This document shows positions 26,766 through 35,101 of a stretch of DNA of 64,000 nt, piece after piece. The translations under genes were made by a program, and so were the position numbers. Numbering within the stretch: the first letter of the stretch is position 1; each line of letters begins with the position of its first letter. This stretch comes from Cyclobacterium sp. (lineage in GTDB: Bacteria; Bacteroidota; Bacteroidia; Cytophagales; Cyclobacteriaceae): positions 1 through 64,000 of the forward strand of contig NZ_JABURL010000046.1 of NCBI RefSeq assembly GCF_014762705.1, read 5' to 3'. The notes below the pieces were generated by a model. That model had not been told where the DNA came from. It saw only the letters and a program-made list of their open reading frames with translations, and made no database searches.

Positions 26766-28232
26766 TTAAACTTTAAACCCCTCCCTGTAATTTCTGCCTA
26801 CAAACTGATTGGCCTCTTCTAAATTGGTAATGCGCATGTTTTCTCCGTCCCATAATAATTTCTTACGGCCGAAGAATTCTGCCTGTCCATTGCTGTTTTC
26901 TCTTCTCAACATGTAGCTTCTGATGGCCAAATTACCCATCAGAACGGTTTCTGTCATTGGTCCTGCATAATCGAATGAAGAGGTCAGGCCTTTGTGCTCC
27001 GAACTGTTGAATCCAGCTTTACAGGCATCTACCCATTTGCGCTGATGCCCGTATTCAGGCTCCTCATTATCCTCCACCTCAGGACCAAATTCAGTGGTAC
27101 CGTCATTCAGGTACAATTTGGGCATCAGTGGGGAACTGTCGTTGATATTGGTTGAAATGATTCCCTTTTCTCCAATGATCAGGACGCCATTTGCGCTGTT
27201 CTTTCCTCCAATATCATCATCTGCTGGAATGATATCCGGATGGGAAGGCCTGATACCACCATCACTCCAGGTCATCTCTATGGGAGATTTGCTTTTTGAC
27301 GTGGCATCAAAATGGAGAGTAATGAATGAAGCTGGGGGACAGCCTTTGGGATAGTAATCTGCCGTCCACATATCAGTATATATGGAAGCCACACTACATT
27401 CGGCGTCAGTGGGGTACATTAAGCCCAGGGTTCGGAAAGGAATATCAATCAGGTGGCATCCCACATCTCCCAAGGCACCGGTACCATAATCCCACCAACC
27501 TCTCCAGTTGAAAGGATGAAGATTGGGTGTATAGGGAATATATTCGGAAGGGCCTAACCAAAGGTCCCAATGCAGGTCATCTGGTTTTTTGGAAGGTGCG
27601 GGTTCGGGGAAGGGAATCCCCTGAGGCCATACAGGACGGTTGGTCCAGACCTGTACTTTGGACACCTTGCCGATTTTATCTTCATCAATCCACTTTTGCA
27701 CCATATTCAGTAAGGGATTGGAGCCGCCCTGGTTGCCCATTTGGCTTACAATCTTCTGTTCTCTCGCCATCTCGGTAAGCATTCTTGCTTCCCTGATATT
27801 GTGGGTCATGGGTTTCTGCACATATACATGCTTACCACGCTCCATGGCATAGGCGGCAGCAGGACCATGAACATGATCAGGGGTAGAGATGGTTACCGCA
27901 TCAATGTCCTTTTCTTTATCCAACATCTCCCGGTAGTCATGATAGCGCTTTGCATTGGGGAAATTCTCTACCGATCGGGAAGCAGAACCTGAAAAGTCCA
28001 CATCACAGAGGGCTACCACACGCTCCCTGCCATTGACCGAGGCATTTTTAATATCGCTGGATCCCTTACCTCCTGCCCCTATTGCAGCCAGGTTCAGTTG
28101 GTCACTTGGAGCGGTAAATCCTACTCCACCCAGTACATGTCTGGGGACAAAAATTACAGAGGAGGCAATAGCCGCATTTTTTATAAACGAACGCCTGCCC
28201 GAATCCTGTTTTTCCATTTTTTTTGTTTTCAT
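26766..28232 (-). CDS. Tat-exported Gfo/Idh/MocA family oxidoreductase (second copy type)
   Basis: This 488-residue exported oxidoreductase has a twin-arginine signal (SGRRSFIKN). The dinucleotide-binding turn is AAIGAGGKGSSD near residue 50, followed by VALCDVDFSGS. The active-site motif is VQKPMTHNIREA near residue 134, and the segment GALGDVGCHLIDIPFRTLG near 256 carries the conserved catalytic histidine. It is longer than the other copy and has little close similarity to it, so the two are distinct family members, not a recent duplication. They converge on a shared terminator and could act on related glycosides in the periplasm. Confidence 0.9.
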   Translation of the reverse strand: MKTKKMEKQDSGRRSFIKNAAIASSVIFVPRHVLGGVGFTAPSDQLNLAAIGAGGKGSSDIKNASVNGRERVVALCDVDFSGSASRSVENFPNAKRYHDYREMLDKEKDIDAVTISTPDHVHGPAAAYAMERGKHVYVQKPMTHNIREARMLTEMAREQKIVSQMGNQGGSNPLLNMVQKWIDEDKIGKVSKVQVWTNRPVWPQGIPFPEPAPSKKPDDLHWDLWLGPSEYIPYTPNLHPFNWRGWWDYGTGALGDVGCHLIDIPFRTLGLMYPTDAECSVASIYTDMWTADYYPKGCPPASFITLHFDATSKSKSPIEMTWSDGGIRPSHPDIIPADDDIGGKNSANGVLIIGEKGIISTNINDSSPLMPKLYLNDGTTEFGPEVEDNEEPEYGHQRKWVDACKAGFNSSEHKGLTSSFDYAGPMTETVLMGNLAIRSYMLRRENSNGQAEFFGRKKLLWDGENMRITNLEEANQFVGRNYREGFKV

Positions 28233-28414
28233 GGTTATTTCGAGTTATTTGATTTAGTAAATGTATAATCGGGAAAATGATAAGGGATACAATAACGAAA
28301 TTAATCCATTAATATACTGGATCAACCTGGCTTTAGGCAGTCCCTTTGAAAAAAAATTTCTTAAATCGACCTTCTTTGTATGATTAACAAGCCTTCTGAA
28401 TGACATTTTACTGT

Positions 28415-28675
28415 TTATGGATTAGCCTTTTTTTTTGATCGCAAATACAATTCCTCCACCTTGGTTCTTGCCCAGGGGGTTTTCCTTAAAAAAGTCAAGC
28501 TGGATTTCACTGAGGGATCATTCGTGAAACAACGGATTGGTATCTTATTGCCCAGTTCTTTCCAGCCATAAGTGGCCAACAAATATTCCAATATATCTAT
28601 TAGTCTTACCCCGTGAAGCGGATTGTTGACTTGCCCTTCTTTTTCCATACGCCTAAAAGTAGAAATTTTAACCAT
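28415..28675 (-). CDS. VF530-type small DNA-binding protein (DUF2132)
   Basis: This is an 86-residue protein. [51 protein letters not shown] and [11 protein letters not shown] match the VF530 DNA-binding family along its whole length. The ATG at 28675 is preferred over a TTG three codons upstream. Family members are compact helical proteins of unknown cellular role. It is monocistronic, with 182 bases between it and the oxidoreductase gene downstream. Confidence 0.9.
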   Translation of the reverse strand: MVKISTFRRMEKEGQVNNPLHGVRLIDILEYLLATYGWKELGNKIPIRCFTNDPSVKSSLTFLRKTPWARTKVEELYLRSKKKANP

Positions 28676-28758
28676 TTTCTCCAATAACTATCCTGCCCAT
28701 ACCAGGAAACCAGGATATTTTTTCCTTTTTTTGAAAAAATTTCTTTTTACAACAAAAA

Positions 28759-28785
28759 AAACCGGACAGATAACCTGCCCGGTTT
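28759..28785 (-). terminator. Terminator of the TonB-domain gene
   Basis: On the minus strand AAACCGG-CAGG and CTG-CCGGTTT style arms form a stem with a small asymmetry around a TTAT loop, followed by a run of T residues. It sits 27 bases after the stop codon of the TonB C-terminal-domain gene. Confidence 0.65.
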
Positions 28786-28811
28786 AATTTTAATCTACAA
28801 TTCTAACTTCC

Positions 28812-29528
28812 TTATCTGATCAATGCAGGTAAGGTAGGATTTTTTTCAAAATCAAATGTGATGGGTAAAACTGAGAGCGAGGCTACCTCTACATTGTCAA
28901 TCTTTGCAGGTTCCCATTCACCTGAAGTTGCTTTCAGCGCTTTAATGGCCTGCTGCTCCAGGTCTTTCATGTACATTTCTACAGACGTTTCGATATTGCT
29001 TGTGGTAGTTGCAAATGGAATGGATCCATCTTCATCCACTACAAATTTGACAAAAATAGTACCTTCCAAACCCCAGTTTTTAGCTTCTTCAGGATACTTT
29101 AAATTGCTTATTATGTCCGTTTGAAGGGCTTCTTTCCCTCCACTATATTCAGCTTCCTCATCTACGGAATAAAAGACACCCATCCTGTTTGCCGTGGTTT
29201 TCATTTTGTTTCTATTACTTTTCAGGTCAAAAAGAACCACTTCTAATTTTTTCCTGTCAATTTCATTGTCCACTCCTGTAACAACCACATCCTGTAATTT
29301 TCCATCATTCATCTTATAGGAATAGGAAAAGGCCGGGTAATCTTTTACTATCTCATTGATTTGCATCAGATAGTTCATGTTTCTATCCTCCATGTCCTCC
29401 AACTCACTTCCCGACAATTGTTCGTCGTTCTGTTGTGCTGATAAGGTTGAGAAGAGGAAAAGCATGCTGAATGTTAATACTAATCCTGAAATTATTTTGA
29501 ATTGATTAAATCTTTCTATGGTCTTCAT
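28812..29528 (-). CDS. Exported TonB C-terminal-domain protein
   Basis: This 238-residue protein has a signal peptide (LVLTFSMLFLFSTLSA before QQN). It ends in a TonB C-terminal domain with YPEEAKNWGLEGTIFVKFVVDEDGS near residue 144 and a final WEPAKIDNVEVASLSVLPITF, the usual family pattern. It lacks the proline-rich spacer and stable N-terminal anchor of an energy-transducing TonB, and the signal looks cleavable, so it is more likely a periplasmic accessory or regulatory protein than a working TonB. It is transcribed alone toward a terminator, and no TonB-dependent receptor lies next to it. Confidence 0.8.
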   Translation of the reverse strand: MKTIERFNQFKIISGLVLTFSMLFLFSTLSAQQNDEQLSGSELEDMEDRNMNYLMQINEIVKDYPAFSYSYKMNDGKLQDVVVTGVDNEIDRKKLEVVLFDLKSNRNKMKTTANRMGVFYSVDEEAEYSGGKEALQTDIISNLKYPEEAKNWGLEGTIFVKFVVDEDGSIPFATTTSNIETSVEMYMKDLEQQAIKALKATSGEWEPAKIDNVEVASLSVLPITFDFEKNPTLPALIR

Positions 29529-29695
29529 AACAGTCTTATTTTTAAATTAAATGTCTGAACCTTTTCTTCCGACGGAATAAAAGATCCTTTTTAAATATTA
29601 AAACTATCTGAAAAAGAACAATGAACATGCCAAAAAGGCTGTTTTTGGGTCAAAAAAAGAATATCATATGGATAAATACATTTTTCCTTTAAAAA

Positions 29696-30184
29696 TTACC
29701 ATATTTTCAAGATTTCAATTTGCTGCCCACGAAAGACTGCTCCTTCTCCCTCTCGTTTTGAGGCCAGTACCTGAATTAGGGGTGAATTTTCTGACACCAA
29801 TTGGAACTCCCTCCCTTCCAGCTCCAGCTTACCCAGTGGAACAGCCACCCAAATCAAGGCCCCGCCAAATTCAATCAATGCGCCTTCGTAAACCTGGGAA
29901 ATAGGTCCAATTCTGATTTTTTTCAGCTTATTCCTCCACTGACCAATAAGACTCAATTGTTTTTCCAGCAGACTCCTACTTTGGTTGATACTTTCCCTAC
30001 CTGTTTCATATTTGTCTCCCGCACTGCTTTTGGTTTCTGATTGACTGGCTTCATGAAGGGCTGCAATCTGATCATTCAGGTCATCCATTTTATCCTGTAC
30101 CATGGCCAGGGCCGCCCGCTGCAATTTCCTTTTCATTGCTAGCCCAGTTTCAAAGGCATCCGCTTCATCTTGGTTGAATTTCAT
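29696..30184 (-). CDS. GreA/GreB-like transcription factor homologue
   Basis: This is a 162-residue soluble protein. Residues 1-80 form a charged coiled coil (MVQDKMDDLNDQIAALHEASQ) and include SSAGDKYETGRE, a segment common in GreA-like proteins of Bacteroidota. Residues 90-162 form a small domain with GALIEFGGALIWVAVPLGKL and SPLIQVLASKREGEGAVFRGQ, as in the Gre C-terminal domain. Members are often mislabelled as 3-oxoacyl-ACP synthase in databases; there is no such active site. The acidic tip residues used by GreA to stimulate RNA cleavage are not clearly present. It starts 15 bases after the Xaa-Pro aminopeptidase stop codon, so the two are co-transcribed. Confidence 0.75.
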   Translation of the reverse strand: MKFNQDEADAFETGLAMKRKLQRAALAMVQDKMDDLNDQIAALHEASQSETKSSAGDKYETGRESINQSRSLLEKQLSLIGQWRNKLKKIRIGPISQVYEGALIEFGGALIWVAVPLGKLELEGREFQLVSENSPLIQVLASKREGEGAVFRGQQIEILKIW

Positions 30185-30199
30185 TTTCGGGAGAATAAT

Positions 30200-31489
30200 T
30201 TATTCATTCATCAGGGTTTCGATTTCCTCGGGATCAATGGGAATGTTTTCCATCAGATCGTGGTGTCCACTTTCACCGATGACGATATTGTTTTCCAATC
30301 TGATTCCAAGTTCCTCTTCCAAAATATAAATTCCTGGTTCAACGGTGAAAACCATTCCCGCCTGTATAGGCTCATGCAGGGACCCAACATCATGCACATC
30401 CAATCCCAAATGGTGGGAGGTTCCGTGCATGAAATATTTTCTGTAGGCCGGCTTTTCGGGAGCTTGATTTTTGATGTCTGTTTGGTCTATCAATCCCAGA
30501 TTCACCAGCTCAGCCTGCATGATCAAACCGACCTCTTTATGGTATTCCTGAAGAGAAACCCCCGGTCTCAACATGTTTATGGCTTCCCGTTGTACCCTTA
30601 GCACAGCATCATAAACCTGGCGCTGCCTTTTGGAAAAGCGACCGTTTACAGGTATAGACCGGCTCATATCTGCATTGTAATTGCCATATTCCGCCCCAAC
30701 ATCAAAAAGAAGCAGGTCTCCCTCTTTACAAATCGCATTGTTTTGGATATAATGAAGCACACAAGCATTTTTACCTGAGGCAATAATGGGCTCATATGCA
30801 AAACCCCTGCTTCCTTGTTTTACAAATTCATGAATATACTCCGCTTCAATCTCATATTCACATACCCCAGGTTTAACGAAAGACAATATTCTTCTGAATC
30901 CATCTTCGGTGATATCACAGGCTTTTTGCAATTGTACGATCTCCTCAGGCTCTTTTACCGAACGAAATTTGTGCATTATTGGCGCAATCCTGTGATACTG
31001 GTGCAACGGAAACCTTTCTTTACAATCTTCAATGAAGCGTGCATCTCTGGTTTGCACCTTGATATCGGCTCTCAGGTGTTCATTTGTATTTAAAAAAACA
31101 TGCTTGCTAAAAGCCATCAGGGTTTGAAAAATCAATTCAAAATCAGAAGTCCATTTGATATTGGCAATTCCTGAAAGTGCTTTGGCTTCCTCCTGTGTGA
31201 ATTTGTGTCCTTCCCAAATGGCTATTTGCTCATTGGTAGGTTTGATAAAAAGTATTTCCCGCAGGGATGGATCCGGATAATCCGGGCAAATAACCAAAAT
31301 GGTTTCTTCCTGGTCAATGCCACACAGGTAGAGCAGGTCATTGTTTTGTCTGAACCGCATGGTCCCATCTGCATTGGTAGGCAAAATATCATTGGAGTGA
31401 AAAACAACAATGGATTTTGACGGAAGCTTTTCAAGGATTTTATCTCTGTTTTTTTTGTATAGGGATGCGGGTGCCGGTTGGTATCTCAT
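30200..31489 (-). CDS. pepP: Xaa-Pro aminopeptidase (M24B)
   Basis: This is a 429-residue cytoplasmic peptidase that removes N-terminal residues before proline. Residues 1-140 form the AMP_N domain, and the pita-bread M24 domain follows. Metal ligands are visible in order: the two Asp of LLFDVGAEYGNYNADMSRS near residue 259, the His of HGTSHHLGLDVHD near 362, the Glu of FTVEPGIYI near 391, and the Glu of GIRLENNIVI near 408. The active-site histidine motif is YIQNNA preceded by CVLH. It leads an operon with the GreA-like gene and has a strong Bacteroidota promoter 20 bases upstream. Confidence 0.95.
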   Translation of the reverse strand: MRYQPAPASLYKKNRDKILEKLPSKSIVVFHSNDILPTNADGTMRFRQNNDLLYLCGIDQEETILVICPDYPDPSLREILFIKPTNEQIAIWEGHKFTQEEAKALSGIANIKWTSDFELIFQTLMAFSKHVFLNTNEHLRADIKVQTRDARFIEDCKERFPLHQYHRIAPIMHKFRSVKEPEEIVQLQKACDITEDGFRRILSFVKPGVCEYEIEAEYIHEFVKQGSRGFAYEPIIASGKNACVLHYIQNNAICKEGDLLLFDVGAEYGNYNADMSRSIPVNGRFSKRQRQVYDAVLRVQREAINMLRPGVSLQEYHKEVGLIMQAELVNLGLIDQTDIKNQAPEKPAYRKYFMHGTSHHLGLDVHDVGSLHEPIQAGMVFTVEPGIYILEEELGIRLENNIVIGESGHHDLMENIPIDPEEIETLMNE

Positions 31490-31507
31490 AAAAACATTTG
31501 ATTTTTA

Positions 31508-31536
31508 CAAAGGTAAAAAATATCCCTGCCCGGCAA
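31508..31536 (-). promoter_or_regulatory. Promoter of the pepP operon
   Basis: On the minus strand TTG (31536-31534) and TACCTTTG (31515-31508) are 18 bases apart. The -7 box matches TAnnTTTG exactly and the spacing is close to the phylum's -33/-7 pattern. The predicted leader is very short, about 13-15 bases. Confidence 0.6.
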
Positions 31537-31729
31537 GTTTATAATTTGAGTAATTCTCCGGCCCTTAAAATTGGTTTTCAACGGGAAAAACAATAGTTGC
31601 ATCCCTGGAAAACAGCTGCGGAACAGACTATAAAAATTATTGTGCGCTGATGGCCTAGGGTCGGATGGATAAGTGCTCACCGATAGTTTTCAGGAAACAG
31701 GGTTTGCCCAAATCTGTCATTGCCAGTAA

Positions 31730-32278
31730 CTATTCCCCATCTACACCAAACATATTAAAAACATCCCTGGAGCCATCCAGGGTCAATGCAAATTCTCCGG
31801 GTGGTAGTGAGGCTATTTCTAAAAGGTAAGAACTGCTTTGGTATTTGGTTGCCTTAAAAGGGATAAAATCTATGTCTGCAGCGGTAGATTTATTAAAATT
31901 TACCGTTCCGGTAACAATAGTTCTTCTGTCTTTATCCTGGTCGGACTCCAAGGCAAATACGTTGATCACTTCCATCGGATCCCGATCATTTTCATTGGCC
32001 TTAACGATCAGTCGGATGGTACTTCCCCGGTCGATTCTAACCGGACTTTTAGCTCCATTTACAAAGTTCACGCCTTTTGCTTTGGCCACTCCAAAAAGTG
32101 CTGCACCTACACTGGCTTTCGACCCGGAAGCCGCTTTTTGTTTTTCCAATTGCTCTGCTAATTGGTCATCCCTAACAAGCAAGATGATGCCTGAGAAATC
32201 AGGTTCAGCAATGGTTAAATCTTGTGCAAAGAGAGAATGGGCGAATAAAAGGGATAGAAAAAGGCTGTAAATCTTCAT
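31730..32278 (-). CDS. Uncharacterised secreted protein
   Basis: This 182-residue protein has a signal peptide (residues 1-18, ending SLFA before QDL). The family is not recognised by me. It holds a GVAKAKGVNFVNGAKSPVRI segment near residue 64 with strong strand pairs after it (RGSTIRLIVKANEND, YLLEIASLPPGEFALTL), which suggests a single immunoglobulin-like or lipocalin-like beta domain. The PPGEFAL turn resembles sequences seen in periplasmic beta-sandwich proteins of Bacteroidota. It is transcribed alone toward the pepP gene, with 240 bases between. The function is unknown. Confidence 0.65.
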   Translation of the reverse strand: MKIYSLFLSLLFAHSLFAQDLTIAEPDFSGIILLVRDDQLAEQLEKQKAASGSKASVGAALFGVAKAKGVNFVNGAKSPVRIDRGSTIRLIVKANENDRDPMEVINVFALESDQDKDRRTIVTGTVNFNKSTAADIDFIPFKATKYQSSSYLLEIASLPPGEFALTLDGSRDVFNMFGVDGE

Positions 32279-32442
32279 GGCAACCTGGTTTTTTGGATTA
32301 TGCCAGGATCATTCTGGTTTTTCCTTCCAAATCCTATAATCTCCCTGAAACCTAAATTACCTGTCAATCAATTGATTGTGAACCTATCTAAGGTAGCACA
32401 AAAAATGGATAATTACAATACTCCTATTGCAAAAAGGAAAAC

Positions 32443-32706
32443 CTAGCTGCTCAAAGCCTTGTCAGATCCTTTGGTTAGGCCCCACCGAATAAACACTTTT
32501 GTGACACTTACCAATACCCCTGTTGTGATGGTCCAGGCCAAAACTTCCTTCAGGGAGTTGTTGCGCTCATAGGGATTTTTGGGCGCCTCTTTCCCGGTGG
32601 TTTTTTCCCAGGTTTTTTCCAATGCCCTTTTGATCAAAAATGATCCCAATAATGTTCCTCCAACAATCAGAAGCGATTGCAGGTCTTCTTTATTTTTCTT
32701 TTTCAT
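32443..32706 (-). CDS. DUF4235 family small membrane protein
   Basis: This is an 87-residue protein with two short hydrophobic segments (LLIVGGTLLGSFLIKRAL and VLAWTITTGVLVSVTKVFIRW). The intervening EKTWEKTTGKEAPKNPYE is the signature stretch of DUF4235, and the whole length fits that family. Members are small membrane proteins of unknown function. It is monocistronic in a run of leftward genes. Confidence 0.8.
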   Translation of the reverse strand: MKKKNKEDLQSLLIVGGTLLGSFLIKRALEKTWEKTTGKEAPKNPYERNNSLKEVLAWTITTGVLVSVTKVFIRWGLTKGSDKALSS

Positions 32707-32787
32707 AAACAGTTTATTAAGGATTGAATGGGAATTACAGTTTAATAATCATGCCAAACTACATGTCATTTTCTATAAATTTTCTTT

Positions 32788-33903
32788 TCAGACCTTGATA
32801 TACCATTTATTCCTGTCCATCCACCAACCTACCAGCCAAACGAGCAGCATGAAACAAACGGCAAAAACCAGACTGGCTGTTTTGGGTGGAAAATACGGGA
32901 CAAACAGACTTTGATAGGCCCATGTTTTAAATGCCTGATCTCCAATTTTTACCATTAACATTATCCGAACCAAAACCCCGGAAAGCACATACAAAACGAG
33001 TGGGTTTCTTCCAAAAACCTCGAAAAAATAGGACCAATTCTTCCACTTCATCACCTCCAATACATACATAAGGACTGCCAACAGGGCGGTGGCATAGCCT
33101 ACACTTACCAATACAAAAGAACTGGTCCAGATTTTTTTATTTACAGGAAAGAAGAGGTCCCAGAGATAGCCGGAAAGCAAGAGCGCGGAGGCCAGCAGGA
33201 GTAATAACAAGACCGTCCTGACTTTTCCACCTTTCTTTTGTACCAACACTCCTATGCCATACCCCAAAAGGACATTGACTACAGCAGGAAAAGTGCTCAA
33301 AACCCCCTCAGGATCGAATGGAATACCTTCCCCCTTATACAAATTGGCTGCTCCGATCAACCAAAGATCCAATTTCCTGGCAGCATTTCCCTCCAATGTA
33401 TAAGGGTCTGGACCGACCGCTCCGAAAAGATACATCAGCAACCAATAAGCAAGCAACAATACACCGCCAATGATCAAACTGCCTCTTAGCTTAAAAAAAT
33501 AAATGAGACTTGCTGCTATGCCATAGCACAAGGCAATTCTTTGCAAAACTCCCAAAACCCGGATTTTACTAAAATCATAAGGGATAACTCCAGCCTCGGA
33601 TAGCCTGAAAAAGGGAAATGCCGAAAGCAAGAGACCTATTACAAAAATGATCAGCGTACGTTTTAGCACCTTTTGAAAATAAATCCCGGATCCCTGATGC
33701 TGGAGTTTTGTTAGGCTAAAGCTCATCGCATTCCCTACCACAAACAAGAAAGAAGGAAACACCAGATCAGTGATGGTCAGGCCATGCCAGGAAGCATGCA
33801 GCAAAGGGGAAAAATTTGTCCCCCAGTCTCCAGGGGTATTGACAATGATCATCAATGCCACAGTGAGCCCCCTTAATACGTCCAATGATTGGTATCTGGT
33901 CAT
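32788..33903 (-). CDS. Membrane acyltransferase of the HGSNAT/NagX type (COG4299)
   Basis: This is a 371-residue membrane protein with about ten hydrophobic segments. It opens with RYQSLDVLRGLTVALMIIVN and then WHGLTITDLVFPSFLFVVG, the hallmark of the COG4299/DUF5009 family, which includes the lysosomal heparan-alpha-glucosaminide N-acetyltransferase and bacterial NagX. The conserved His in 'SWHGLT' is the candidate acetyl carrier. These proteins move an acyl group across the membrane onto a terminal amino sugar. It is the last gene of a cluster with a GH20 protein, a ROK kinase and a second copy of the same family. Confidence 0.85.
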   Translation of the reverse strand: MTRYQSLDVLRGLTVALMIIVNTPGDWGTNFSPLLHASWHGLTITDLVFPSFLFVVGNAMSFSLTKLQHQGSGIYFQKVLKRTLIIFVIGLLLSAFPFFRLSEAGVIPYDFSKIRVLGVLQRIALCYGIAASLIYFFKLRGSLIIGGVLLLAYWLLMYLFGAVGPDPYTLEGNAARKLDLWLIGAANLYKGEGIPFDPEGVLSTFPAVVNVLLGYGIGVLVQKKGGKVRTVLLLLLLASALLLSGYLWDLFFPVNKKIWTSSFVLVSVGYATALLAVLMYVLEVMKWKNWSYFFEVFGRNPLVLYVLSGVLVRIMLMVKIGDQAFKTWAYQSLFVPYFPPKTASLVFAVCFMLLVWLVGWWMDRNKWYIKV

Positions 33904-33943
33904 TAGTAATTGTGATGTTAGTGTAAAATAAAACTATTGACAA

Positions 33944-35077
33944 TCAATTTGTTGTTGATGAAACTTTTTCACCAAACAAGTTTAGAAAGGTTACCCAGGG
34001 CTCCTCCACATTTTCTGCTTGTTCCCCACTTTTAAGTTGTTCATAACTTTCAAGACCATCCAAAAATGAAGCTGCGCCGGACCACACTGTGAGCATCACA
34101 CCTTTGAACCTGCCCCTCATCTCATTGGTTTGATAAGCCCTGTAACGGAGCATATCTTCTACCTGCATTAGGCCTACTTCGGGTTTACGCCAGGAGCAAC
34201 TGATCACATCAAAACCCTTCATGGCAAACATTACAGGGGTCTGATCGGGTCTTTCGTAATGCCAGTCACAAATGACCACATCTTTGGGAATCATATCAAT
34301 GGCCCTATGGGTATTGTTCATGCTGGCTTCCCACATACCAATCCCTGTGGTTTTCCCATCAATCAGCCGATCCCCCCAAATCCAGAGTTTTTTCCCTTGA
34401 AGGTTGAGGTGATTCCTGATTTTACTAACTTCCCCTGCAAATAATTCGGCTTTATCCCTGCCCCCGCACCGGGGACATTTGTCATCTCCTATGTAAAAAA
34501 CCTCGTCCATTCCTGCATGGAAGGCATCTGCCTCAAAAACGGTTAAAATCTCATCTACCAGATCAAATACCACTCCATGTACTTCCGGGTGCAGTGGACA
34601 GTAGCTCTTACAGTATAAACCATCTTCATTTGGCCATTCATAATTTTCAGGAATCTCTACATGAGGGGTTTCATCAAATTCGGGGTATTCCCTCAATAAA
34701 TTACCCAGGGAGGATGCCCAGGATTGGTGGCCCAGCAAATTGATCTGAGGAACAAGTTTGATCCCATGCCGTGCTGCACTGGCCACTATTTTTTTAACAT
34801 CAGATTTGGATAAAACTTCCTCATTTCTCAATTCAGGATGGCTTTCATAGTCATAGTTATAATCTACCCGCAAAACCAGCACATTCACTCCCCTGGGAGC
34901 AAGTTCATTATCCATAAAATCTACGAACCGATCCACTCCTTCCTTTTGCGGGGCAGCAATAGCCAAGCCACGAACGGGCAAGTCATCGGTTTGAATTTGT
35001 CGGGACCATCCCCGAAATAAAAAAAGCGAAAGCAGGAGGAAGGTTAAAAGCAAAGTTTTTAATGGTGAATTTCTCAT
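33944..35077 (-). CDS. Secreted GH20 beta-N-acetylhexosaminidase-like protein
   Basis: This is a 377-residue secreted protein with a signal peptide (TLLLTFLLLSLFLF, cleavage near RGWS) and a single (beta/alpha)8 catalytic domain. The GH20 catalytic pair is in FHAGMDEVFY: Asp191 polarises the acetamide and Glu192 is the acid. NLLGHQSW near 113 and DGLYCKSYCPLHP near 152 are barrel loops near the active site. The usual GH20b N-terminal domain is absent, so this is a minimal form. A CPRCGG pair after the active site (Cys201, Cys204) could bind metal or form a disulphide; four Cys in all lie close to the catalytic face. It sits between two NagX-like acyltransferase genes. Confidence 0.85.
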   Translation of the reverse strand: MRNSPLKTLLLTFLLLSLFLFRGWSRQIQTDDLPVRGLAIAAPQKEGVDRFVDFMDNELAPRGVNVLVLRVDYNYDYESHPELRNEEVLSKSDVKKIVASAARHGIKLVPQINLLGHQSWASSLGNLLREYPEFDETPHVEIPENYEWPNEDGLYCKSYCPLHPEVHGVVFDLVDEILTVFEADAFHAGMDEVFYIGDDKCPRCGGRDKAELFAGEVSKIRNHLNLQGKKLWIWGDRLIDGKTTGIGMWEASMNNTHRAIDMIPKDVVICDWHYERPDQTPVMFAMKGFDVISCSWRKPEVGLMQVEDMLRYRAYQTNEMRGRFKGVMLTVWSGAASFLDGLESYEQLKSGEQAENVEEPWVTFLNLFGEKVSSTTN

Positions 35078-35101
35078 GACATTCAGGGATTAAACTTGGA
35101 T

